A DNA stretch of 5,997 nt from Scatosoma sp045645245 (GTDB lineage: Bacteria > Bacillota > Clostridia > Christensenellales > Borkfalkiaceae), in contig JAZRIK010000122.1 of assembly GCA_045645245.1 (NCBI GenBank), forward strand, positions 1 to 5,997. Reading direction: 5' to 3'. The notes beneath the pieces are model-generated. The model worked only from the letters and a program-made list of their open reading frames with translations. It was not told the origin of the DNA and did no database searches. A program made the position numbers and the translations under genes. This document shows, piece by piece, positions 1-4,866 of the stretch. The first letter of the stretch is position 1, and the number at the start of each line of letters is the position of its first letter.

Positions 1-8
1 GGAGGAAG
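1..8 (+). promoter_or_regulatory. Ribosome binding site of infA
   Basis: GGAGGAAG lies at the very start of the window, with 8 nt between GGAGG and a GTG codon at 14. It supports the GTG as the true start, since no ATG in frame gives a complete IF-1 N-terminus. Confidence 0.85.
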
Positions 9-13
9 TTCCT

Positions 14-235
14 GTGTCCAAAGACGACGTAATCGAAGCGGAAGGAAAGGTAGTAGAAGCGTTGCCCAACGCAACGTTCAGAGTGCAACTTTCCAACGGC
101 CATATCATCACGGCGTATATTTCCGGTAAGCTGAGAATGAACTATATCAGAATCATCGAAGGCGATACGGTTAAATTGGAAATGAGCCCGTACGATCTGA
201 CGAAAGGCAGAATTACGTGGCGTAGCAAGTCGTAA
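14..235 (+). CDS. infA: Translation initiation factor IF-1
   Basis: IF-1 is a cytoplasmic factor that binds the A site of the 30S subunit during initiation and works with IF-2 and IF-3. The 73-residue product matches the family's usual length of about 72. It begins MSKDDVIEAEGKVVEALPNA and carries the hallmark SGKLRMNYIRIIEGDTVKLE and SPYDLTKGRITWR segments; the whole protein is one S1-like OB fold. The start is GTG, which is not rare for this gene and is supported by the GGAGG site just upstream. It is followed after 40 nt by rpmJ, the standard order at the end of the spc/alpha ribosomal cluster, so it is presumably cotranscribed from a promoter left of the window. The C-terminus ends WRSKS rather than the common YRYK or YRFK, a minor difference. 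The identification is secure. Confidence 0.97.
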   Translation: MSKDDVIEAEGKVVEALPNATFRVQLSNGHIITAYISGKLRMNYIRIIEGDTVKLEMSPYDLTKGRITWRSKS

Positions 236-275
236 AAAACGACGAAATAGAGTTTAATCAAAAGGAGAAAAAGCA

Positions 276-392
276 ATGAAAGTAAGACCTTCTGTAAAAC
301 CCATGTGCGATAAGTGCAAAGTTATCAAAAGAAACGGCAGAGTTATGGTAATTTGCTCCAAAAACAAGAGCCACAAACAAAGACAAGGTTAA
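276..392 (+). CDS. rpmJ: 50S ribosomal protein L36, zinc-ribbon (C+) form
   Basis: This is a 38-codon gene. The product starts MKVRPSVKPMCDKCKVIKRN and ends HKQRQG, the invariant termini of L36, a small zinc-binding protein of the large subunit. The four metal ligands are visible as Cys11, Cys14, Cys27 and His33, so this is the zinc-binding form and not the cysteine-free paralogue that some bacteria use under zinc limitation. AAAGGAG at 261-267 gives an 8-nt spacing to the ATG. It lies 40 nt after infA and probably shares its transcript. No clear terminator follows it, so read-through into the rpsM leader is likely in addition to the new promoter that begins 29 nt after its stop codon. Confidence 0.97.
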   Translation: MKVRPSVKPMCDKCKVIKRNGRVMVICSKNKSHKQRQG

Positions 393-450
393 AAAACATT
401 AAAAAATTGCCAAAATTTGCTTGACAGCGCTTGACGGCGTATGCTATAAT
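393..450 (+). promoter_or_regulatory. Strong sigma-A promoter of the alpha operon with UP-like element
   Basis: A perfect TTGACA (421-426) is separated by 18 bp from a perfect TATAAT (445-450). The -10 is preceded by TGC (442-444), which makes it an extended -10. The 30 bases upstream (391-420) are almost all A and T with A-tracts, as expected for an UP element bound by the RNA polymerase alpha C-terminal domain. Transcription should start near 457. It would drive rpsM-rpsK-rpsD-rpoA-rplQ separately from the upstream ribosomal genes. This is the best promoter match in the window; the start point itself is inferred. Confidence 0.88.
420..439 (+). repeat. Tandem 10-bp direct repeat over the -35 box
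   Basis: CTTGACAGCG (420-429) is followed immediately by CTTGACGGCG (430-439), with one mismatch in ten. The first copy supplies the TTGACA -35. The second cannot act as a -35 for the same -10, because only 8 bp separate them. It could be a small duplication or a protein-binding half-site one helical turn away. Confidence 0.7.
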
Positions 451-515
451 ATATAGTGCCGTAATTTGGGTTATCTTGCAAATTCGGTTCAAAAACAACC
501 AAACACGAAAAAGCC

Positions 516-553
516 AAGCTGATTTTCCGTAAGGAATTACGGGAACTCAGTTT
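516..553 (+). promoter_or_regulatory. Leader hairpin with GGAA (GNRA) tetraloop
   Basis: Bases 516-532 pair with 537-553 around the loop GGAA (533-536). The upper stem CCGTAA/TTACGG is perfect, then U526-G543, U525-A544 and U524-A545, one U-C mismatch (523/546), CTGA/TCAG, and a G-U plus two A-U pairs at the base. That is 16 pairs in 17 positions. A short run of four T (551-554), itself partly in the stem, follows, so a weak terminator or attenuator role is possible but not convincing. Confidence 0.75.
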
Positions 554-604
554 TGTCGCGTGTAATCGCGTGCGTGCGCGTAATATATGCGTACGTATGC
601 AAAA

Positions 605-624
605 AAAGGTAAATAAATACCTTT
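605..624 (+). promoter_or_regulatory. Small leader hairpin
   Basis: AAAGGTA (605-611) pairs perfectly with TACCTTT (618-624) around a 6-nt loop, AATAAA. It is A/T-rich and modest in stability, and lies between the CGCGT repeat zone and the large hairpin at 636-678. No T-run follows, so it is not a terminator. Confidence 0.55.
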
Positions 625-635
625 GAAAACAATAC

Positions 636-678
636 AATGCTTTATTTGCGGCATTTTCCACTGCCAAAAATAAGCATT
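636..678 (+). promoter_or_regulatory. Long leader hairpin upstream of the rpsM ribosome binding site
   Basis: AATGCTT (636-642) pairs with AAGCATT (672-678); after a one-base bulge (T643), ATTT (644-647) pairs with AAAT (668-671). A 2x2 internal loop (GC 648-649 against AA 666-667) follows, then GGCA (650-653) with TGCC (662-665), closing the 8-nt loop TTTTCCAC. This gives 15 pairs over 43 nt. It ends 45 nt before the Shine-Dalgarno sequence, with A-rich single-stranded sequence in between. There is no downstream T-run, so a protein-binding or stabilising role fits better than termination. Confidence 0.72.
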
Positions 679-738
679 CGTTAGCGATATATCTAAAAAA
701 TAACAATCACATTAAAAAAAAACGGAGGATAGAAATCA

Positions 739-1107
739 ATGGCACGTATTGCCGGTGTAGATTTACCCAGAGAAAAGAGAGTGGAAATCGGCTTGACCTA
801 TATCTATGGTATCGGTTTGACGACTTCTAAAAAGATTCTCGCGGAAACGGGCATCAATCCTGATACGAGAGTTAAGGATCTCGATGAAACCGACGTTTCC
901 AAATTGAGAGAATATATCGACCACAATTTGAGAGTAGAAGGTGAACTTCGTAGTGAAGTATCCCTCAACATCAAGCGCCTTATGGAAATCGGTTGCTATA
1001 GAGGCATCCGTCACAGAAAGGGCTTGCCCGTACGCGGACAAAGCACCAAGAGAAACGCTCGTACGCGTAAAGGTCCTGCTCGCGCAATCGCAGGCAAGAA
1101 GAAGTAA
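739..1107 (+). CDS. rpsM: 30S ribosomal protein S13
   Basis: S13 sits in the head of the small subunit, contacts the P-site tRNA through its C-terminal tail, and takes part in bridges to the large subunit. The 122-residue product begins MARIAGVDLPREKRVEIGLT, followed by YIYGIG (21-26) of the helix-two-turn-helix domain, the RGIRHRKGLPVRGQ segment (88-101) and the basic NARTRKGP motif (106-113) before a lysine-rich end. Length and motifs are typical. GGAGG at 724-728 is 10 nt from the ATG. It is the first gene after the new promoter and long leader, so leader-based control would act here first. rpsK follows after 21 nt. The common GQ(R/N)TK stretch reads GQSTK here, a mild variation. Identification is certain. 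Confidence 0.98.
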   Translation: MARIAGVDLPREKRVEIGLTYIYGIGLTTSKKILAETGINPDTRVKDLDETDVSKLREYIDHNLRVEGELRSEVSLNIKRLMEIGCYRGIRHRKGLPVRGQSTKRNARTRKGPARAIAGKKK

Positions 1108-1128
1108 TTTAGGAGGAGTGATCAAATA

Positions 1129-1524
1129 ATGGCACAAGTAAAGAAAGTCGCTTCTCGTAAGCGTAAAGAAATTAAAAAAGTAGATAAAGGACAAGTTCAC
1201 ATTCAATCTACTTTCAACAACACGATCGTTACGGTCACCGATATGCAAGGTAATGCAATCGCACAATCGAGCGCAGGCGCGCTTGGCTACAAGGGCAGCA
1301 GAAAGGGTACTCCCTTCGCAGCGCAAATGGCTGCTGAAACGGCTGCAAAAGTAGGCAAGGAACACGGTTTGAGATCGGTTGAAGTGTACGTGAAAGGTCC
1401 CGGCGCCGGCAGAGAATCGGCAATCCGCGCGTTGGCGGCGTGCGAACACGAAATCACGTTGATTTCCGTCGTATCGCCTATTCCCCACAACGGATGCAGA
1501 CCCCCGAAACGTCGTAGAGTTTAA
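1129..1524 (+). CDS. rpsK: 30S ribosomal protein S11
   Basis: S11 lies on the small-subunit platform near the mRNA exit and the 3' end of 16S rRNA. The 131-residue product shows HIQSTFNNT (24-32), the SSAGALGYKGSRKGTPFAAQ block (47-66), VKGPGAGRESAIRAL (88-102) and the invariant end PIPHNGCRPPKRRRV (117-131). The Asn-Gly pair at 121-122 corresponds to the site that forms isoaspartate in E. coli S11. Just before this end the usual RDVTP reads SVVSP (113-117), a departure at a normally conserved place. AGGAGG (1111-1116) is 12 nt before the ATG, slightly far but the only strong site. It follows rpsM by 21 nt and precedes rpsD by 20 nt within the same operon. Identification is certain. Confidence 0.98.
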   Translation: MAQVKKVASRKRKEIKKVDKGQVHIQSTFNNTIVTVTDMQGNAIAQSSAGALGYKGSRKGTPFAAQMAAETAAKVGKEHGLRSVEVYVKGPGAGRESAIRALAACEHEITLISVVSPIPHNGCRPPKRRRV

Positions 1525-1544
1525 TCAGGAGGCAAAATAAAGTT

Positions 1545-2171
1545 ATGGCAAGATACAGAGAAGCAAAATGTAAGCTTTGCAGAAGAGAAGGCGCTAAGTT
1601 GTTCTTAAAGGGCGACAAGTGCTATATGGAAAAATGCCCGTTCAACAAACGTCCGGTTGCTCCCGGTCAACACGGCGCGGCAAGAAAGAAAGTTTCCGAA
1701 TATGGTTTGCAGCTTCGTGAAAAGCAAAAGACCAAGAGAATTTACGGCGTGCAAGAAAGTCAATTCCGTAAATATTACGAAATGGCTGACCGTATGAAAG
1801 GCGTTACGGGTGAAAATATGCTTTCCCTTTTGGAAAGACGTTTGGATAACGTAGTGTTTAGAATGGGCCTTGCTCCTTCCAGAACGCTCGCTCGTCAAAT
1901 CGTAAGCCACGCACACCTTTCGGTGAACGGTAAAACGGTGACGATTCCTTCGTACATCGTAAAAGCAGGCGACGTAATCGTAGTTAAAGAAAACAGAAAG
2001 GGCAATAAATATTTCACGGCACTTAAAGAGACGAAAGCAAACAACAGCCTTGTTAAATGGGTTGAGTTTGACAGAGAAAAACTTGAAGGAAAGGTATTGG
2101 CTCTTCCCACGAGAGAAGATATCGACAGCCAGATTGCAGAGCATATGATTGTCGAATTGTACTCCAAATAA
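1545..2171 (+). CDS. rpsD: 30S ribosomal protein S4, zinc-binding (C+) form
   Basis: S4 is a primary 16S rRNA-binding protein that nucleates small-subunit assembly, helps maintain decoding accuracy, and in several bacteria represses its own operon. The 208-residue product has the normal length. An N-terminal zinc knuckle is visible as Cys9, Cys12, Cys26 and Cys31; Thermus and Geobacillus S4 have this, while many other S4 proteins have lost it. The S4 RNA-binding domain follows, with LERRLDNVVFRMG (96-108), ARQIVSHAHLSVNGK (116-130) and PSYIVKAGDVI (135-145), then the C-terminal LPTREDIDSQIAEHMIVELYSK region (187-208). AGGAGG (1527-1532) lies 12 nt before the ATG. Its place between rpsK and rpoA is the usual clostridial and proteobacterial order, unlike B. 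subtilis. It is the prime candidate ligand for the structured leader at 457-738, by analogy only. Confidence 0.98.
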   Translation: MARYREAKCKLCRREGAKLFLKGDKCYMEKCPFNKRPVAPGQHGAARKKVSEYGLQLREKQKTKRIYGVQESQFRKYYEMADRMKGVTGENMLSLLERRLDNVVFRMGLAPSRTLARQIVSHAHLSVNGKTVTIPSYIVKAGDVIVVKENRKGNKYFTALKETKANNSLVKWVEFDREKLEGKVLALPTREDIDSQIAEHMIVELYSK

Positions 2172-2196
2172 TTGAAAAATATAAGGAGGTAACATA

Positions 2197-3150
2197 ATGA
2201 TCGAAATGGATATGCCCAAACTCGAGGTGCTTGAAAACGACGATTTCTATGCAAAGGTTGTATGCGAGCCCTTGGAAAAAGGTTTCGGTCTTACTATTGG
2301 AAACTGCCTCAGACGTATTCTTCTTTCCGCATTGCCCGGTGCAGCGGTAGAAGGTATCAAGTTCCTTGACGGCAGCGTAAAACACGAGTTTTCCGCAATT
2401 GACGGGATTAAAGAGGACGTGACGGAAATCATCCTCAACCTTAAAACGCTCGCAATCAAAACGAAATTACTCGACAAGGATTATGAAAAGGTTTTACACA
2501 TCGTAAAAGAAGGTCCTGCGGTTGTCACCGGCAAAGACCTTAACGTTGATGCGGAAATCGAAGTTATCAACGGCGATCAATACGTTTGCACGATTGACGA
2601 AGGCGCGAAATTAGACGTCGAAATCACCATCGGCAGAGGTAGAGGTTATCGTCCCGCGAAAGAGAACAAAAAACCCGTTGTAGATTATATCGCAATCGAC
2701 TCGATCTACACGCCCGTACAAAGAGTAAATTACACGGTTGAACCTACGCGCGTAGGTCAAGCGGTGGACTACGACAAGCTGACGCTTGAAGTATGGACGG
2801 ACGGTACGTTCTCCGGTAAAGAAATTATTTCCTTGGCTGCGAGAATTATGCAAGAACACATTGCACTCTTCGTAAACCTTAGCGAAACGATTAAGGGTAT
2901 GGAAAATATTCTTAACAAGACGGAAGACGATAAGCAACAACAAATTCTCAAGATGGCGATCGAAGAAATGGACCTTTCCGTCCGTTCGTACAACTGCCTC
3001 AAGAGAGCGAACATTCACACGGTCGAAGATCTGACGAAAAAATCGGAAGACGATATGTTGAAGGTAAGAAACCTTGGCAGAAAATCGCTTGACGAAGTTA
3101 TCAATAAGTTAGCTTCTTACGGCCTCGCATTAAAACAACAGGAGGATTAA
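2197..3150 (+). CDS. rpoA: DNA-directed RNA polymerase subunit alpha
   Basis: The alpha dimer nucleates assembly of the core polymerase, and its C-terminal domain contacts UP elements and activators. The 317-residue product has the standard length. The N-terminal domain shows GLTIGNCLRRILLSALPG (31-48) and the HEFSAIDGIKEDVTEIILNL block (63-82). A linker near 230-250 leads to the C-terminal domain with SVRSYNCLK (261-269) and NLGRKSLDEV (292-301). Residues equivalent to the E. coli DNA-contact set are kept: Arg263, Asn266, Lys296, Ser297 and Glu300. This fits the A/T-rich UP-like element before its own operon promoter. AAGGAGGT (2183-2190) is 6 nt before the ATG; Met4 and Met6 are possible but worse-placed starts. 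The last codons of rpoA contain the Shine-Dalgarno sequence of rplQ, and only 4 nt separate the two genes, so they are probably translationally coupled. Confidence 0.98.
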   Translation: MIEMDMPKLEVLENDDFYAKVVCEPLEKGFGLTIGNCLRRILLSALPGAAVEGIKFLDGSVKHEFSAIDGIKEDVTEIILNLKTLAIKTKLLDKDYEKVLHIVKEGPAVVTGKDLNVDAEIEVINGDQYVCTIDEGAKLDVEITIGRGRGYRPAKENKKPVVDYIAIDSIYTPVQRVNYTVEPTRVGQAVDYDKLTLEVWTDGTFSGKEIISLAARIMQEHIALFVNLSETIKGMENILNKTEDDKQQQILKMAIEEMDLSVRSYNCLKRANIHTVEDLTKKSEDDMLKVRNLGRKSLDEVINKLASYGLALKQQED

Positions 3151-3154
3151 TTAT

Positions 3155-3661
3155 ATGCCCGGTAAATTGGGAAGACCTTCCAAAGAAAGAAACGCACTCT
3201 TGAGAGGTTTGGCGTCGCAACTTCTTTGGTATGGTAAAATCGAAACGACCGCTGCAAAGGCGAAACAACTTAGACCTTACGTAGAAAAGCTCATCACCAA
3301 AGCGGTTAACACGTTTGACGATAATATCGAATTTGAAGTGACCAAAAAAGACAGCAAAGGTAAAGAAATCACCGTGACCAACGTTAAAGACGGTGCAAAG
3401 AAGCTTGCTGCACGTCGCGCTATTATGGCAAAGACCTACGATTTGCAAGAAATCAAAGGTTTCCACGAAAAGAAGAGCGATTACAAAGCAAGAACGGCTG
3501 ATATTCAACACCCCTTGATGGACAAACTTTTCAACGAAATCGCGCCTAAGTACGCGGCTCGTAAAGAAGAGCTTGGTCAAGGCGGCGGCTATACGAGAAT
3601 TTACCTTCTCGGCGAACGTCGCGGCGACGCTGCTGAAACCGCTATCATCGAATTGGTGTAA
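3155..3661 (+). CDS. rplQ: 50S ribosomal protein L17, with long internal insertion
   Basis: L17 is a large-subunit protein near the peptide exit tunnel. The N-terminal part (KLGRPSKERNALLRGLASQL, residues 4-23; KIETTAAKAKQLRPYVEKLI, 28-47) and the C-terminal part (GGGYTRIYLLGERRGDAAETAIIELV, 143-168) are unmistakable. At 168 residues it is well above the 112-127 usual in bacteria. The extra residues lie in the middle: a charged, beta-prone segment around 51-84 (ending KDGAKKL, just before AARRAIM), and extra residues around 94-120. The reading frame is intact and codon use matches its neighbours, so this is a lineage variant, not a frameshift. AGGAGG (3140-3145) inside the end of rpoA gives 9 nt spacing. 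It is the last gene of the operon and is followed by a terminator. Confidence 0.97.
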   Translation: MPGKLGRPSKERNALLRGLASQLLWYGKIETTAAKAKQLRPYVEKLITKAVNTFDDNIEFEVTKKDSKGKEITVTNVKDGAKKLAARRAIMAKTYDLQEIKGFHEKKSDYKARTADIQHPLMDKLFNEIAPKYAARKEELGQGGGYTRIYLLGERRGDAAETAIIELV

Positions 3662-3681
3662 TCGGTTAAAACAACAAAATG

Positions 3682-3717
3682 AGCCACCCATGTACGAGAT
3701 CATGGGTGGTTTTGTTT
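3682..3717 (+). terminator. Intrinsic terminator of the alpha operon
   Basis: CCACCCATG (3684-3692) pairs with CATGGGTGG (3701-3709), nine perfect pairs, extendable by G-U and A-U at the base, around an 8-nt loop. The tract TTTTGTTT (3710-3717) follows. It starts 20 nt after the rplQ stop codon and is well placed to end the rpsM-rplQ transcript. Confidence 0.9.
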
Positions 3718-3750
3718 ATTTCATAACTGCATTTTTCATTCCCATTAGTC

Positions 3751-3783
3751 AAATAAAAAGCGTTCGCATAATGCGAACGCTTT
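3751..3783 (-). terminator. Intrinsic terminator of degV
   Basis: AAAGCGTTCGCA (3757-3768) pairs perfectly with TGCGAACGCTTT (3772-3783), 12 pairs around a 3-nt loop (or 11 with a 5-nt loop). Read on the minus strand the stem is followed by TTTTTATTT, and it begins 16 nt after the degV stop codon. On the plus strand the T-run is only TTT, so it may give weak back-up termination for the ribosomal operon. Confidence 0.9.
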
Positions 3784-3798
3784 AATGATAAGCTACGA

Positions 3799-4677
3799 TT
3801 AAAGTACGCGAATGATACCGAACGCGAGCGATCCAGGACCTGTATGGCAGGCAATACTCAGCGACATTTCGTCACAGGATAAGAAGGGGATGTTGGGGAA
3901 CAATTTTTTCAATTCTTCTTCCCAAGCAAGCGCCGCTTCACGGTTTTCGTTATACGCAACCACAAGGCGAACTTCGCCTTTTTCTACAGCTTCTTTATAT
4001 TCGCCTGCAAGGTCTTCCTTAACGGCTGCAATAACCGCGTCTTTTGCTTTTTGCAACGTTCTGGGAACGGCAAACTTATCCAACTTACCGCCAACCAAAC
4101 GCAAAACGGGGCGCAGTTTCAAAAGCGAACCGATTGCCGCTGCGGCAGGGGTAATACGACCGCCGCGTTTGAGATATTCCATTGTTTCCAAAGAGATGAA
4201 CAGCGAATATTCTTTGGCATGTGCTTCCAACTCACTGCGAATTTCTTCCGCCGACATACCTTTGTCGCGTAATTTCGCCGCGTCGTATGCACTCGATTTC
4301 AAACAAACGGACATACGCAAATTATTCACAACGAACACTTTTCCGTCAAATTCTTCATCTTTTGCAAGGGAGACAGCCGTCGAATAAGAATTACTCAAAT
4401 TAGAAGAAGTAGGGATGTGTACGATTTGGTCGTAATCTTTCAAGATATTGCGCCAAAACTCGGAAACTTCGCCAACGCTGGGTTGCGAAGTAGTGATGTT
4501 TGCTTTTGCTTTTAATTTTTCATAAAAATCCTCGCGGGATAAATCAACGCTTTCAAGCAATACTTCATTGTCAATGATAAAGGGCATCGGCAAAACGAAG
4601 ATACTTTGCGCCTCGCTTTCGCCGGGCATCATACCGCTATTCGTGTCGGTAGTAATCGCAATTTTCATTTGATTCAT
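3799..4677 (-). CDS. DegV family protein (FakB-type fatty-acid-binding protein)
   Basis: DegV proteins bind a fatty acid in a deep pocket; FakB members present it to the kinase FakA, which makes acyl-phosphate for phospholipid synthesis. The 292-residue product has the usual length. Seen in order are the N-terminal KIAITTDTNSG (5-15), the fatty-acid carboxylate motif TSQPS (63-67), PTSSNLSNSYSTA (89-101), the hallmark YLKRGGRI (168-175), a second-domain LLKLRPVL stretch (185-192) and the conserved HTGPGSLAFG (278-287). No signal peptide or membrane segment is seen, so it should be cytoplasmic. AGGAGG at 4687-4682 (minus strand) is only 4 nt before the chosen ATG; Met4 (ATG at 4668) would be 13 nt away and would start at the family-typical MKIAI, so the start is uncertain by three codons. 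It has its own promoter and terminator. No FakA-like kinase gene is in the window, so the lipid and pathway are inferred. Confidence 0.93.
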   Translation of the reverse strand: MNQMKIAITTDTNSGMMPGESEAQSIFVLPMPFIIDNEVLLESVDLSREDFYEKLKAKANITTSQPSVGEVSEFWRNILKDYDQIVHIPTSSNLSNSYSTAVSLAKDEEFDGKVFVVNNLRMSVCLKSSAYDAAKLRDKGMSAEEIRSELEAHAKEYSLFISLETMEYLKRGGRITPAAAAIGSLLKLRPVLRLVGGKLDKFAVPRTLQKAKDAVIAAVKEDLAGEYKEAVEKGEVRLVVAYNENREAALAWEEELKKLFPNIPFLSCDEMSLSIACHTGPGSLAFGIIRVL

Positions 4678-4763
4678 AAGTCCTCCTAAAAGGTTTGCGA
4701 ACGTCGTAATGGGTATTCGCGTCCCTTTGAAATCAGAATAAGGGCATACGCTCTTATGATACT

Positions 4764-4792
4764 ATAATAACAAATTTTTCGACAAATGTCAA
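4764..4792 (-). promoter_or_regulatory. Promoter of degV
   Basis: On the minus strand a perfect TTGACA (4792-4787) is separated by 17 bp from TATTAT (4769-4764). Transcription should start near 4757, giving a leader of about 80 nt before the degV start. The -35 overlaps a small palindrome, GACAAATGTC (4781-4790). Confidence 0.82.
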
Positions 4793-4796
4793 TAAC

Positions 4797-4856
4797 TATC
4801 CATAAAAATAGCTTATTTTTTTACAAAAACGTTTGTAAGCAAGCTGCGTATGGATA
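4797..4856. repeat. 60-base nested palindrome between divergent promoters
   Basis: Three nested stems share one axis. The outer one is TATCCATA (4797-4804) with TATGGATA (4849-4856). The middle one is AGCTT (4810-4814) with AAGCT (4841-4845). The inner one is TTACAAA (4821-4827) with TTTGTAA (4832-4838) around AACG. All 20 pairs are Watson-Crick. No T-run follows on either strand. It lies upstream of both divergent promoters, so it is outside both predicted transcripts. An operator, a cruciform-forming site, a small palindromic repeat element, or an RNA from an unseen promoter are all possible. Confidence 0.75.
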
Positions 4857-4866
4857 AATTATGCAA

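Larger units (their letters stand above)
457..738 (+). promoter_or_regulatory. Long structured 5' leader of rpsM (candidate r-protein leader RNA)
   Basis: About 280 nt lie between the predicted transcription start and the rpsM ATG, with no credible gene on either strand. By eye it folds into a series of hairpins: 465-472 with 497-503 (7 bp with a bulge), 516-532 with 537-553, a G/C-rich CGCGT repeat zone (557-600), 605-611 with 618-624, and 636-653 with 662-678. It ends in an A-rich stretch and AACGGAGG (721-728), 10 nt before the ATG. An alternative helix, 459-466 with 535-542, competes with the second hairpin. In Escherichia coli the alpha operon is controlled by S4 binding its leader, and B. 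subtilis rpsD is also autoregulated; since rpsD is in this operon, S4 feedback is a reasonable hypothesis. The sequence does not obviously resemble either leader. A plain untranslated leader without a switch is the alternative. Confidence 0.6.

Noticed and set aside
516..554. Leader hairpin at 516-553 as a simple intrinsic terminator
   Set aside because: Only four T occur at its end, they partly belong to the stem, and G and C follow at once, so efficient termination is unlikely. It is kept as a structured leader element.
557..586. CGCGT repeats as a CRISPR array or origin-type iteron
   Set aside because: Repeats of 10 nt without unique spacers of CRISPR size are not a CRISPR array, and there are only three copies with no replication gene nearby.
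587..684. Short upstream frames in the rpsM leader (ATG at 587, 597 and 637)
   Set aside because: The 9-, 9- and 15-codon frames lack a Shine-Dalgarno sequence, and the last lies entirely within the 636-678 hairpin and its flank. They do not look like leader peptides.
389..706. 105-codon minus-strand frame across the rpmJ-rpsM gap
   Set aside because: The product has no recognisable family. The region is better explained as a promoter plus structured leader on the plus strand, and part of the frame simply runs through the inverted repeats.
457..738. T-box or known metabolite riboswitch in the rpsM leader
   Set aside because: I saw no T-box-like TGGNACC sequence with an antiterminator arrangement, and the downstream genes are ribosomal, so these classes do not fit.
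941..1129. 62-codon plus-strand frame overlapping rpsM and ending at the rpsK start
   Set aside because: It is an out-of-frame shadow of rpsM without its own ribosome binding site.
763..1488. 241-codon open frame on the minus strand opposite rpsM and rpsK
   Set aside because: It is fully antisense to two certain ribosomal genes, shows no recognisable domain, has an odd residue composition, and is explained by codon bias in the sense genes.
1605..2219. 204-codon minus-strand frame opposite rpsD
   Set aside because: It is a shadow of S4 with no family resemblance and no plausible context.
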